Positions 26,362-34,787 of a stretch of DNA of 35,551 bases are shown here, in pieces (position 1 is the first letter of the stretch; each line of letters begins with the position of its first letter). The stretch is taken from the NCBI GenBank assembly GCA_009778655.1, contig WRFZ01000169.1:1-35551 (forward strand). The letters run 5' to 3'. Under the pieces are notes generated by a model, which saw nothing but the letters and a program-made list of their open reading frames with translations, ran no database searches and had not been told where the DNA came from. The position numbers and the translations under genes were made by a program. The DNA comes from Candidatus Azobacteroides sp. (GTDB lineage Bacteria > Bacteroidota > Bacteroidia > Bacteroidales > Azobacteroidaceae).

Positions 26362-27696
26362 TTAAATAGAACTATTCTCGTTTTTTACTATATATTCTTT
26401 GATTAACTCTTTGACAGACTGTTCAAATTCAGATCGAATCGCTTCCATCTTTTCGCGGGGAATAAAACTTTCATTGGAGGCAAAAATAAATTCATGAGTC
26501 ATGTTGCGGTCGCTTCCCACCCCGAAAAAGGTGGAATTAAACCACGGACTGCGGATTTCCGGCGGCGCTAAGGAGGAGATTATTTCAAATTCCGGATTTT
26601 TTAGCGGAGTAGTAAAAACGCCTAAATTGATAAAATTAAAATCCGAGCCGTCGTTTACGGTCAAATTCCGCTTGACCATAAGTTTAATAACCCGGTTGAA
26701 ATATTCGCTGAAAACGATTCCGGTGGTTATGGAACGTTTTATCGGCAGATTCTTCTCTTTTTGTTCTTTTAAAGCCCTCTCAACCACTGATTTTTCAAAA
26801 GAACGCGCTTCTTCCAAAACATCCGTATGGTCCGACGTCTGAAATAGCAGGCGAATCAACGGAGCGAACGCCCAAAGCATATCTTTCTTTAAAGAGGTGG
26901 TGTAACGTCTTAAATCCACGGCCAAAGAGATGATGCATTTCGGCTTTTGCGGGTGAATATGTTTTATAAACAATTCAGCGACAATGATACAGAAAATGCT
27001 GCCGACAGATACTTTACTTTTTTCGGCGATTTTGTTCAACGCTCCACTCGTTTCTCTGTCCAATACTAAAGGAAGTATATATCGCTTGTAGTGTTGTATT
27101 TTTTTACCCCGCACAGAGGAAAAAAGTTGCCAACGCATATATTCCGTATATACATTTCCTATCAGTTTTTGCTTCCAATTGAGCGTGACTTCCGGCAGAA
27201 GTTCTTTCATGGATAGTATCGGCGGATACGGTTTCATTTCTCTATCCGGTTCATTGATAAGGATGTGAAATTCTTTTAGTAGTTCATAAAGCGATTTTCC
27301 GTCAATGATCACATGAAGTCCGATAAATACAAATTCCGAGCGTTCTTTCGATCTTACCCAAAGTAAACGGACGAACGGCCCTTTTTCGAAAACAAAAGGT
27401 TCAGCGATGAGTTTTTCCTTTTCGGTTTTCCACGTATTATCGGAAACCCGTTCTGCAATCCGAAGAGGAATCGGCGGATAATCCGTGTCTTCATAATGAA
27501 TGTATTTCCCTTCGGTGATTCGTGCGCGAAGCGCCGGATGCCTTTTCTGCAATTTATCTAATGCGAGTCTTACTCTTTCTTCCGGTATATTTCCGGCAAA
27601 AGCTGCATGAATGATAAGCGTTAAGGGGTCAACCGACCGGATACCGTTCAAAAAGAGCATTCGTTCGATATAAAATAACTTTCGTTTGATTTCCAT
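26362..27696 (-). CDS. PapA5/condensation-fold acyltransferase
   Basis: A 444-residue member of the CoA-dependent/carrier-dependent acyltransferase superfamily that includes condensation domains, PapA5 and WES enzymes. The catalytic motif appears as LHVIIDG (residues 127-133): the second His (His128) and the Asp-Gly are kept, while the first His of HHxxxDG is Leu. The N-terminus (FLNGIRSVDPLTLIIHAAF, then LQKRHPALRARI) is typical of the fold. Such proteins move an acyl chain from a carrier protein or CoA to an alcohol or amine. Next to synthases without a fused release domain, it may offload the product by ester formation. It is the first gene of the minus-strand cluster, preceded by a long AT-rich region. 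Confidence 0.85.
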   Translation of the reverse strand: MEIKRKLFYIERMLFLNGIRSVDPLTLIIHAAFAGNIPEERVRLALDKLQKRHPALRARITEGKYIHYEDTDYPPIPLRIAERVSDNTWKTEKEKLIAEPFVFEKGPFVRLLWVRSKERSEFVFIGLHVIIDGKSLYELLKEFHILINEPDREMKPYPPILSMKELLPEVTLNWKQKLIGNVYTEYMRWQLFSSVRGKKIQHYKRYILPLVLDRETSGALNKIAEKSKVSVGSIFCIIVAELFIKHIHPQKPKCIISLAVDLRRYTTSLKKDMLWAFAPLIRLLFQTSDHTDVLEEARSFEKSVVERALKEQKEKNLPIKRSITTGIVFSEYFNRVIKLMVKRNLTVNDGSDFNFINLGVFTTPLKNPEFEIISSLAPPEIRSPWFNSTFFGVGSDRNMTHEFIFASNESFIPREKMEAIRSEFEQSVKELIKEYIVKNENSSI

Positions 27697-28070
27697 AATA
27701 TGAATAATTCAATTTTTGTCAATGTGTTAATTATTATTATTCTCTATGTAAGAAGCGAACTTTCCACACTCAAGGTGGGACTCAAATGTCCGAAAAATTG
27801 CATATTTGTGTTTTTTACTCTTAAATAAAAATTGACATGCACTATTTTGGCGCAAATTTAATAATAAATTTTAAATAATATTGCACTATCTGATTTTTTT
27901 TGCAAAAACAGCAAATCAACGAGTGAGTTACTAAAAAATAGTTCGTTATATTATCATAAAATGATTATGTTGTTATTGAATGTATTATAAATAACTGTTT
28001 CGATTTTTTTAATTGTCTGAAAAAGTCCTGTATTTTTGGTAATGCGTTGAATTACTATTTTGGTGACATA
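27697..28070. other. AT-rich intergenic region between the cluster and metK
   Basis: About 370 bp without a credible gene, the longest non-coding stretch in the window. It holds the putative acyltransferase promoter, two short hairpin-forming sequences on the minus strand (GGAC-ATTTGA-GTCC at 27791-27778 and CCAC-CTTGAGT-GTGG at 27777-27763), and otherwise A/T-rich sequence. No RNA gene, integrase site or repeat family was recognised. Confidence 0.7.
27853..27860 (-). promoter_or_regulatory. Candidate -7 promoter element upstream of the acyltransferase
   Basis: TAAATTTG on the minus strand matches TAnnTTTG. No -33 TTG is found at 19-21 nt. The leader to the ATG at 27696 would be about 150 nt and would include two short hairpins near 27760-27791. 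In such AT-rich DNA the match may be chance. Confidence 0.3.
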
Positions 28071-28106
28071 AAAAATAACGGCCGTAACTTGAATAAGATA
28101 CGGCCG
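28071..28106 (-). terminator. Intrinsic terminator of metK
   Basis: On the minus strand an 8-bp perfect stem, CGGCCGTA (28106-28099) with TACGGCCG (28086-28079), encloses a 12-nt loop and is followed by TTATTTTTT. It lies 27 bp after the metK stop codon, at the expected place for rho-independent termination. Confidence 0.88.
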
Positions 28107-28132
28107 CTACTTTTGAAAATTTTTTTATAATT

Positions 28133-29398
28133 TTACGCCTGCATCAGTGATTTTTTGATTGCATTAACGTAATCGAGTTTTTCCCATGTGAATAGTTCTA
28201 CTTCTATTTGTTTAGACGGCTCCGATTCGTATCGGGAAGCAAATGTTTTTACGACTTTACGGGGCTGACGTCCCATGTGACCGTAAGCGGCTGTTTCCAA
28301 ATAGATAGGGAAACGGAGTTTGAGCCTTTCTTCAATCGCTTTGGGACGCATGTCGAAAATAGTCGCTATTTTTTCGGCAATTTCGCCGTCGGTTAATTTG
28401 ACTTTGCTTTTTCCGAAAGTATTGACAAAAATATTCATCGGTTGCGCTACCCCGATCGCATAAGCCACCTGTACTAAAATTTCATCGGAAACTCCCGCCG
28501 CTACTAAGTTTTTCGCAATGTGACGGGCGGCATAAGCAGCCGAACGGTCCACTTTCGAAGGGTCTTTTCCCGAAAAAGCGCCTCCTCCGTGCGCGCCTTT
28601 TCCGCCGTAGGTATCAACGATGATTTTTCGTCCGGTCAATCCGGTATCTCCGTGAGGCCCTCCGATTACAAACTTGCCGGTCGGATTCACGTGGTATTTG
28701 ATACTGTCTTTAAATAAGTCTTGAACGGATTTCGGATATTTGGCTTTTACTCTTGGAATTAAAATATTTTTAATATCTTCCGTAATTTTTTTCTGCATGG
28801 CTTCATCCGAATCAAACTCATCGTGTTGAGTTGAGATAACAATGGTATCAATGCATTCCGGAGTTCCGTCGTCATTGTAGCGGATAGTGACTTGCGATTT
28901 AGCGTCCGGACGCAGATAAGGCATCAAGCTAAGCTCTTTCTTCCGAATATGCGCTAATTCAATCAGCAGATTGTGAGAAAGATCCAAAGCCAAAGGCATA
29001 TAGTTTTCGGTTTCGGCGGTAGCGTAACCGAACATCATGCCTTGATCGCCGGCCCCTTGATTAAGCGGATCTCCCCGCTCCACTCCGCGATTAATATCCT
29101 CGGATTGTTCGTGGATAGCGCTGAGTACGCCGCATGATTCCGCTTCAAATTGATATTCGCTTTTCGTGTATCCGATTTGTCGGATGACGCGACGCGCCAC
29201 GTCCGGAGCGTCCACATACGTTTTGGATTTAACTTCGCCCGCTAAAATGACTTGGCCGGTAGTGACCAATGTTTCACAGGCTACTTTCGAATCCGGATCA
29301 TAAGCTAAAAACTGATCCAGAAGCGCGTCGGAAATCTGATCGGCGACTTTGTCGGGATGTCCTTCCGAAACCGATTCAGAGGTAAATAAATAACTCAT
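28133..29398 (-). CDS. metK: S-adenosylmethionine synthase
   Basis: A 421-residue methionine adenosyltransferase, which makes S-adenosylmethionine from methionine and ATP in the cytoplasm. The N-terminal [17 protein letters not shown] contains the ATP-binding His14 and Asp16. The [13 protein letters not shown] signature and the P-loop-like [19 protein letters not shown] are intact. The length is slightly above the E. coli enzyme, as is usual for Bacteroidota. It is a single gene: its terminator separates it from the cluster, and on the other side it is divergent from bamD. A leader of about 155 nt follows the candidate promoter at 29566-29559; I saw no SAM riboswitch consensus in it. Confidence 0.98.
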   Translation of the reverse strand: MSYLFTSESVSEGHPDKVADQISDALLDQFLAYDPDSKVACETLVTTGQVILAGEVKSKTYVDAPDVARRVIRQIGYTKSEYQFEAESCGVLSAIHEQSEDINRGVERGDPLNQGAGDQGMMFGYATAETENYMPLALDLSHNLLIELAHIRKKELSLMPYLRPDAKSQVTIRYNDDGTPECIDTIVISTQHDEFDSDEAMQKKITEDIKNILIPRVKAKYPKSVQDLFKDSIKYHVNPTGKFVIGGPHGDTGLTGRKIIVDTYGGKGAHGGGAFSGKDPSKVDRSAAYAARHIAKNLVAAGVSDEILVQVAYAIGVAQPMNIFVNTFGKSKVKLTDGEIAEKIATIFDMRPKAIEERLKLRFPIYLETAAYGHMGRQPRKVVKTFASRYESEPSKQIEVELFTWEKLDYVNAIKKSLMQA

Positions 29399-29558
29399 AA
29401 CATTTACTGGTTTTAAAATGAAAAATCTTTTTATTAATTTTCATCGAAAAGCAGGAATGATTTGATTGATTTGCAGAAGTGAACCGGACCGAACCGGTTT
29501 TTAGCATTTTTTACTGTGGTTGCAAGCATACAAATCTTTCCACTTTCGTATGTGAGTG

Positions 29559-29566
29559 CAAAGGTA
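29559..29566 (-). promoter_or_regulatory. Candidate -7 element of the metK promoter
   Basis: TACCTTTG on the minus strand matches TAnnTTTG. A -33 TTG is not found at the preferred spacing. The predicted leader is about 155 nt and includes a small hairpin (AACCGG-N6-CCGGTT, 29499-29482). Confidence 0.4.
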
Positions 29567-29642
29567 ATCAATAATTATAAATAATGAATGATTCGAAATG
29601 ATAAAAATACTTAAAAACTTTTCTTAATTCGAAGAGATTCGT

Positions 29643-29650
29643 TACTTTTG
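29643..29650 (+). promoter_or_regulatory. -7 element of the bamD-rpoZ operon promoter
   Basis: TACTTTTG matches TAnnTTTG and lies 19 nt before the bamD ATG, giving a short leader of about 13 nt. The -33 region is T-rich (CTTTTC near 29618-29623) without an exact TTTG. Confidence 0.5.
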
Positions 29651-29669
29651 CAGTCAAATTAAGTTTTGC

Positions 29670-30500
29670 ATGAAACGATTGAATTCAAAAGTGATAGGCT
29701 TTTTCCTTATTGTCTTGCTGTTTACCGCTTGCGGAGAATATAACAGGATATTGAAATCTACGGATTTGAATGTTAAATTTGAATATGCCAAAAAATATTT
29801 TGATGAGGGAAAATACAACCGAGCAGCTACTTTATTGGAAGATATTGTACAACTGACGCGAACAACTTCGCGAGGTGAAGAAGCGTTATACTTGTTGGCG
29901 CAAAGCTATTATAAAATGAAAGATCATTTAACGGCGTCCGAATATTTTAAAACTTATTATACCACTTATCCGAAAGGCGAATATGCCGAATTAGCGCGCT
30001 TTTATTCCGCCTACGGATTGTATCTCGATTCTCCGGATCCTCGTTTGGATCAGTCGGACACCTATAAATCCATGGAGCAGTTTCAAGATTTTATTGAATT
30101 GTATCCCCAAAGCGAACGGAAAGAAGAAGCGCAAGCCGCTTTGTTTGAGTTGCAGGAAAAATTGGCTTTTAAAGAATTAATGGCTGTTCGATTGTATTAT
30201 AATTTAGGTAATTATACCATTATCGCATTTCCGGGCGGAAATTATCTTTCGTGTGTAATCACCGCTCAAAATGCCATTCGGAACTATCCGTTTTCCAAAT
30301 ACAGGGAAGAATTTATGTATTATATGTTCAAAGCGAAATACGAAATGGCTACTAAAAGCGTGGAAGAAAAGAAAGAGTTTCGTTATCGCGATGTTGTGGA
30401 TGAATATTATTCTTATAACAATGAATTTCCGGATGGAAAATACAGCAAAGAGCTTAAAAAAATGTACGATAATATTGATAAAGAATTAAAAAAACAATAA
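29670..30500 (+). CDS. bamD: Outer membrane protein assembly factor BamD
   Basis: A 276-residue lipoprotein. The signal ends in the lipobox FTAC with Cys21. It consists of TPR-like helical pairs, for example FDEGKYNRAATLLEDIV, RGEEALYLLAQSYYKMKDHLTASEYFKTY and PKGEYAELARF. BamD is the essential accessory lipoprotein of the BAM complex, which inserts beta-barrel proteins into the outer membrane. Length and repeat layout fit the family. It is first in a compact plus-strand operon: the omega-subunit gene follows after 9 bp, an order common in Bacteroidota. Confidence 0.93.
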   Translation: MKRLNSKVIGFFLIVLLFTACGEYNRILKSTDLNVKFEYAKKYFDEGKYNRAATLLEDIVQLTRTTSRGEEALYLLAQSYYKMKDHLTASEYFKTYYTTYPKGEYAELARFYSAYGLYLDSPDPRLDQSDTYKSMEQFQDFIELYPQSERKEEAQAALFELQEKLAFKELMAVRLYYNLGNYTIIAFPGGNYLSCVITAQNAIRNYPFSKYREEFMYYMFKAKYEMATKSVEEKKEFRYRDVVDEYYSYNNEFPDGKYSKELKKMYDNIDKELKKQ

Positions 30501-30509
30501 ATATAAACT

Positions 30510-30851
30510 ATGGATTATAAGAAAACTTCAGCTCCGGATAATACGATTACCCGAGATATGATCAAACTCGGAGACGCAACGGGTAATATTTATGAAACCG
30601 TGCGTATTATCGGCAAACGTGCGAATGAAATAGCCGTAGATATTAAGCAGGATTTAAGCAAGAAATTGCAAGAATTTTCTTCAAGCGTGGACAGCTTGGA
30701 AGAAATTTTTGAAAATCGGGAACAAATAGAAATTTCCCGTTATTTTGAACGTTTACCTAAGCCGACATTGATTGCTCTGCAGGAATTTCTGGATAATGAA
30801 ATTTATTATCGCAATCCGGCAAAGGAAAAAGAAAAAATGGAAGAAATATGA
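30510..30851 (+). CDS. rpoZ: DNA-directed RNA polymerase omega subunit, Bacteroidota type
   Basis: A 113-residue protein matching the Bacteroidota form of RNA polymerase omega (Rpb6-like). The conserved core is MIKLGDATGNIYETVRIIGKRANEIA (about residues 17-42), whose KRANEIA helix corresponds to the omega R-A-x-E-I/L motif. A charged C-terminal half follows, ending in EKEKMEEI. It is a small structural subunit aiding RNA polymerase assembly. It lies 9 bp after bamD and its stop overlaps the next start (ATGA), so translation of the pair is likely coupled. Confidence 0.88.
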   Translation: MDYKKTSAPDNTITRDMIKLGDATGNIYETVRIIGKRANEIAVDIKQDLSKKLQEFSSSVDSLEEIFENREQIEISRYFERLPKPTLIALQEFLDNEIYYRNPAKEKEKMEEI

Positions 30852-31225
30852 TTCAACGCATTCAAACCGTTTATTTATTTTTAGCGTTTTGCTTAATGGC
30901 GGCTGTCGTGTTTGTGCCGTTCTCTCCTTCGGGGGTGATCTTGTCAACGTCGGGAACAGTTGCCGTTTTAGCGTTAATTACTATTTTTCTTTATAAAAAG
31001 CGCCGCTTGCAGATTAATATGTGCTATGTTATGCTGCTTTTATCGGTTTTAGTATATGCGTTTTATTTTATTTTTGATCGGCAAAATTTGTCGCGCGGAG
31101 AATTTTTCCCGCACCTTCAATCTACTTTTGTTTTTCCTTTTATTGCAATCATTTTCCTTTACTTAGCTATCCGTGGAATAAAAAAAGACGAAAAATTGAT
31201 TCGTTCGCTCGATCGCTTACGGTAA
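30848..31225 (+). CDS. DUF4293-family membrane protein
   Basis: A 125-residue inner-membrane protein with four hydrophobic segments and a basic C-terminus. The opening MIQRIQTVYLFLAF is characteristic of DUF4293, a Bacteroidota-specific family of unknown function usually found next to rpoZ. It overlaps rpoZ by four bases and the next permease gene by one (TAATG), which puts it in the same operon. No catalytic motif is visible. Confidence 0.85.
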   Translation: MIQRIQTVYLFLAFCLMAAVVFVPFSPSGVILSTSGTVAVLALITIFLYKKRRLQINMCYVMLLLSVLVYAFYFIFDRQNLSRGEFFPHLQSTFVFPFIAIIFLYLAIRGIKKDEKLIRSLDRLR

Positions 31226-32241
31226 TGAACAAGAAAGGCGTTATTTGTACAGGAATTGCGATACTTGTTCTTTTCTTTTTCCTTGTTAATCTTTTTTACG
31301 GTTCCGTGTCTATTCCCGCATCGGCAGTGATTGACAGCTTGTTGGGAAAAGAACTCGAAAGGAGCGTATGGACAAATATTGTATTGCAATCCCGTCTTCC
31401 GCAGACCATCACCGCTTTATTAGCCGGGTCGGCGCTGGCAGTTTGCGGATTAATGCTTCAAACCCTTTTTCGGAATCCTTTGGCTGGTCCATCTATTTTA
31501 GGTATCAGCGACGGCGCTAATTTGGGCGTTGCTTTGGTGATGCTTTATTCGGGAGGAATCATGGCCGTCGGCGGCGAACGTTCGCATCATCTTTCCGTCA
31601 TTTTCTCGGCTTTCTTGGGCGCTTCTTTGGTTCTGCTTCTTTTGCTTTATTTTTCGTCCAAAGTGAAAAGCAATGTTTTGGTTTTAATTATCGGAATCAT
31701 GATTTCCTATCTGGCTTCATCCGGAATATCCGTTCTTAATTCGTATGCGTCGGCCGATAATGTGCGTACCTATGTGATGTGGGGGATGGGCAGTTTCTCC
31801 GGAGTCCCGATGACGCAAATCCCTTATTTTTCATTCGGTATTCTGATCGGATTATTTTCGGCGGTTTTGTTGATTAAACCTTTGAATGCCTTACTGCTGG
31901 GAGAAAATTACGCGACCAATCTCGGCGTTCATGTCGGACGAACGCGCACCGCTGTATTATTGACAACCGGATTCTTAACAGCATTGGCGACCGCATTTTG
32001 CGGACCGGTGACATTTATCGGTTTGGTCGTACCGCACATTGCCCGAATGTTTATCGGAACTTCCAATCAAAAATGGCTTCTTCCGACAACGCTTTTGATG
32101 GGAGGAGTCATCGCTTTGCTATGTAATTTACTGACAACCGTCCCGTTTGGAAAAGGAGTTTTACCGTTGAACGCCGTTACGCCTCTTATCGGAGCCCCAA
32201 CGGTTATTTATATTATTTTGAAGAATAGAAAAAGTTTTTGA
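31225..32241 (+). CDS. FecCD/BtuC-type iron-siderophore or cobalamin ABC transporter permease
   Basis: A 338-residue integral membrane protein with about 10 segments. Family signatures are QSRLPQTITALLAGSALAVCG, LQTLFRNPLAGPSILGISDGA and the cytoplasmic coupling region GPVTFIGLVVPHIAR. These permeases form homodimers that import ferric siderophores, haem or vitamin B12 from a periplasmic binding protein. No binding-protein or ATPase gene is adjacent; the next gene has its own promoter and is unrelated. The partners must be encoded elsewhere. The start codon overlaps the stop of the DUF4293 gene by one base. The substrate cannot be told from sequence. Confidence 0.93.
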   Translation: MNKKGVICTGIAILVLFFFLVNLFYGSVSIPASAVIDSLLGKELERSVWTNIVLQSRLPQTITALLAGSALAVCGLMLQTLFRNPLAGPSILGISDGANLGVALVMLYSGGIMAVGGERSHHLSVIFSAFLGASLVLLLLLYFSSKVKSNVLVLIIGIMISYLASSGISVLNSYASADNVRTYVMWGMGSFSGVPMTQIPYFSFGILIGLFSAVLLIKPLNALLLGENYATNLGVHVGRTRTAVLLTTGFLTALATAFCGPVTFIGLVVPHIARMFIGTSNQKWLLPTTLLMGGVIALLCNLLTTVPFGKGVLPLNAVTPLIGAPTVIYIILKNRKSF

Positions 32242-32267
32242 GAATGAAAAAAATAATTGTAACTTTG
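32237..32267 (+). promoter_or_regulatory. Bacteroidota consensus promoter of the WG-repeat gene
   Basis: TTTG at 32237-32240 and TAACTTTG at 32260-32267 are 19 nt apart, an exact match to TTTG-N19-TAnnTTTG. The expected start is near 32274, about 25 nt before the ATG at 32299. It is the best promoter match in the window and overlaps the last codons of the upstream permease. Confidence 0.72.
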
Positions 32268-32298
32268 CGACAATATTAACCTAAAAAATATTTGACAT

Positions 32299-33375
32299 AT
32301 GAAAATGAAATTTGTTCTATTTTATTTATTATTAGTTGCTTGTGTATTTGGAGCGAATGCTCAGAAAGTAGAAAAAGGATGGGCGCGCGTGTATGTGAAT
32401 GGAAAGTTCGGTATTATCTCTAAAACCGGAGCTGAAACAGTCAAACCGGAATTTGATTTCATCGGTAATTATAACAACAAGTCGGTTCCCGTTATTAAAA
32501 ACGGAGAGGCATACGCTATCAATGAAACCGGTGATCGAGTACCTTACACGTCCGAAGCCAAAGGAAAAGCTGTTCCGTTTATAGAAAACAGTAAATGGGG
32601 ATTGAAAAGTGATAAAGGAGTCGTTTTGGTTACTCCCAAGTATGACTTTATCGGTAAATTCAATGACGGAAAAGCGCCTATTTCGTTGGATGGTAAAATG
32701 GGATTGCTTTCCGATAAAGGACTTGAAATAATTCCCCCTACCTACAATCTTATTTATGATTTTGATAAAGGGAAAGCCATCGTGCTTCGGGACTCGCTTT
32801 ACGGATTGATTGACGACAAAGGCATGGAAGTTGTAGCTCCTCGTTATCACCGGATTGAACGGATTAAAGGGAACAATTATCTGATTATGCAAGGCGGCGC
32901 GTGGGGCGTGTTAAACTCCAACGGGAAAGAATCCATCACTCCGAAGTATTCGGCTGTTTTCTCTTGTAAAGACGGATTTCAAACATTCTTAGGCGGTAAA
33001 ATCGGTATGCTTGCCGACGATGGAACTTTGATGTTCGAACCGACTTACGACGAAGTCGGAAGTAAGGATAACAATGTATATATTGTTGTTTTGAACGGAC
33101 TTTACGGCTTGCTGAATAAAAGCGGGAAAAAAATAATAGCGCCCACTTATCAATATATTGATAAATTCGACAGCGGCCGGGCGTTTATTTTGCAAAACAG
33201 TTTGTGGGGCTTAATCAATACCGATGGAAATGAGATAATTGAACCGCAATACAATGCAATAGAAGAAACGAAGGATAATTGTTATAAGGTGTATAAAGAC
33301 GATAAACAAGGTATTTTAGATAAAAGCGGAAAAATAATTGTTCAGCCGATTTATCACGATATCAGCATTTTCTGA
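32299..33375 (+). CDS. Exported WG-repeat protein
   Basis: A 358-residue protein with an N-terminal export signal, cleaved either by signal peptidase I after ANA (residue 21) or as a lipoprotein at LVAC (Cys15). The rest is about eight WG beta-repeats of roughly 40-45 residues. Each carries the pattern x-W/F/Y-G-L/I-x-x-x-x-G-x-x-x-x-x-P-x-Y, for example KWGLKSDKGVVLVTPKYDFI, LYGLLNKSGKKIIAPTYQYI and LWGLINTDGNEIIEPQYNAI. WG-repeat proteins are widespread in Bacteroidota, and their biochemical role is not established; a binding scaffold at the cell envelope is plausible. The gene has its own consensus promoter, and the metallo-hydrolase gene begins 6 bp after its stop. Confidence 0.9.
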   Translation: MKMKFVLFYLLLVACVFGANAQKVEKGWARVYVNGKFGIISKTGAETVKPEFDFIGNYNNKSVPVIKNGEAYAINETGDRVPYTSEAKGKAVPFIENSKWGLKSDKGVVLVTPKYDFIGKFNDGKAPISLDGKMGLLSDKGLEIIPPTYNLIYDFDKGKAIVLRDSLYGLIDDKGMEVVAPRYHRIERIKGNNYLIMQGGAWGVLNSNGKESITPKYSAVFSCKDGFQTFLGGKIGMLADDGTLMFEPTYDEVGSKDNNVYIVVLNGLYGLLNKSGKKIIAPTYQYIDKFDSGRAFILQNSLWGLINTDGNEIIEPQYNAIEETKDNCYKVYKDDKQGILDKSGKIIVQPIYHDISIF

Positions 33376-33381
33376 AATGTT

Positions 33382-34785
33382 ATGAAGATTGCTTTTCATG
33401 GCGCTGCCCGTACTGTTACGGGCAGCAAACATTTAGTGACTTTAAATAACGGTAAAAAATTTCTGTTGGATTGCGGGATGTTCCAAGGAATGGGACCGGA
33501 AACCGAACCGTTGAATCGAAATTGGGGTTTTGATCCGGCAGAAGTCAGTTATGTATTCTTATCGCATGCGCATGTTGATCATTGCGGATTGTTGCCCAAA
33601 TTAGTGAAAGACGGATTTCGCGGAACGATTTATGCCACGCCGGCCACTATTGATGTCATTCAAGTGCTTTTACTGGATTCGGCCTCTATCCAACAACAGG
33701 ATACCTATTTTTTGAACAAAAAACGTCGGGAAGAAGGTCGGAAATTACTGGAGCCGCTCTACACGGAAGAAGATGTGCGGAATATTTTTCAATATTTGAA
33801 GCCGGTACATTATTATCAAGCCGTTCAAATAGATAAAAATATCGTCTTACAGCTTTTTGACGTGGGACATATTGTCGGAAGCGCTACGATTTTTCTGACT
33901 TTGACGGAAGACGGAAATACAACTACATTGGCTTTCAGCGGAGATGTCGGTCGTTACGGCGACCCGATTTTGCATTCGCCCCAAACGTTCCCTCAAGCCG
34001 ATTTTATCGTGATCGAATCAACTTACGGAGATAGGTTGCATGACCGCATTGAAACCTATGCCGATGATTTGCTTAAAAATATAGAACACACTTGTTTACA
34101 TAAAAAAGGAAAACTGATTATTCCCGCTTTCAGCGTAGGACGTACTCAAGAATTATTGTATGCGCTGAACGATCTGGAGTTGGATGGTTGTCTTCCGCCG
34201 CTTGATTATTATGTTGACAGTCCGATGTCTATAAAAGTGACGGAAATTGTCAAACAACATCCGGAATGTTTCAATCGGTCGGTACAAAAATTACTTCGTA
34301 AAGACCTCGATCCGTTCCGGTTTGAAGGGTTGCATTACATTTCCGATAAACGGGATTCGCAAGCGCTCAATACGGATTATCGCCCGTCGGTCATTATTTC
34401 CGCTTCTGGAATGGCTGAAGCCGGACGAGTGAAGCATCATATTGCCAACGGTATTGAAAATTGGCGAAATACCATCATGATTATCGGTTATTGCGAACCC
34501 AACTCTTTAGGCGCTCGCTTAAAAGAACATCCGGATACGGTCGGTATTTTTGGGATTCCGCACAATGTAAAAGCGGATATTGTTACGCTCAATTCGATGA
34601 GCGCTCACGCCGATTACGGTGATTTATGTCAATACCTTTCCTGTCAAGACGCTCAAGAAGTGAAACGTGTTTTCATCGTTCATGGCGAACCGGAGGTACA
34701 GGTTGAATTTAAAAGGCGTCTGGTAAGAAAAGGATTTTTGGACGTTACGATTCCGGAATTACATCAAGAATTCGGGATAAGGTAA
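33382..34785 (+). CDS. Beta-CASP metallo-beta-lactamase-fold RNA hydrolase
   Basis: A 467-residue protein of the CPSF73/YSH1-like bacterial family. The zinc site is complete: HAHVDH at residues 62-67, His163 (GHIVGSA), Asp188 (FSGDVG) and His434 (VHGEP). The beta-CASP insertion is present with motif A (IESTYGDR), motif B (His-poor region around IISASGMAEAGRVKHH) and motif C with His409 (SAHADYGD). The IPAFSVGRTQELL block is typical. Members are predicted or shown endo/exoribonucleases acting in RNA processing. It is probably cotranscribed with the WG-repeat gene, and it converges on the receptor gene with only two bases between stop codons. Confidence 0.93.
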   Translation: MKIAFHGAARTVTGSKHLVTLNNGKKFLLDCGMFQGMGPETEPLNRNWGFDPAEVSYVFLSHAHVDHCGLLPKLVKDGFRGTIYATPATIDVIQVLLLDSASIQQQDTYFLNKKRREEGRKLLEPLYTEEDVRNIFQYLKPVHYYQAVQIDKNIVLQLFDVGHIVGSATIFLTLTEDGNTTTLAFSGDVGRYGDPILHSPQTFPQADFIVIESTYGDRLHDRIETYADDLLKNIEHTCLHKKGKLIIPAFSVGRTQELLYALNDLELDGCLPPLDYYVDSPMSIKVTEIVKQHPECFNRSVQKLLRKDLDPFRFEGLHYISDKRDSQALNTDYRPSVIISASGMAEAGRVKHHIANGIENWRNTIMIIGYCEPNSLGARLKEHPDTVGIFGIPHNVKADIVTLNSMSAHADYGDLCQYLSCQDAQEVKRVFIVHGEPEVQVEFKRRLVRKGFLDVTIPELHQEFGIR

Positions 34786-34787
34786 TT

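Larger units (their letters stand above)
3170..27696 (-). other. PUFA-synthase-like lipid/polyketide biosynthesis and export gene cluster
   Basis: Ten intact genes and one remnant lie on one strand. The block from 24597 to 3170 is a tight operon: gaps between successive genes are 37, overlap 14, 10, 24, 3, 60 and 26 bp. The upstream acyltransferase, remnant and MATE genes are separated from it by 208 bp containing a candidate promoter. Synthase, thioesterase, acyltransferase and a full inner-to-outer membrane export route in one block suggest that the cell makes and secretes a modified acyl product. Housekeeping genes (rarA, metK) border the block. Product identity is not inferable. Confidence 0.85.

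Noticed and set aside
29482-29502. Hairpin followed by T residues on the plus strand as a terminator
   Set aside because: The stem is only 6 bp with five T's, and no plus-strand gene ends upstream; it lies between two divergent genes.
29399-29566. Possible SAM riboswitch in the metK leader
   Set aside because: The leader is about 155 nt and has a 6-bp hairpin at 29482-29499, but I found no SAM-I or SAM-II consensus core.
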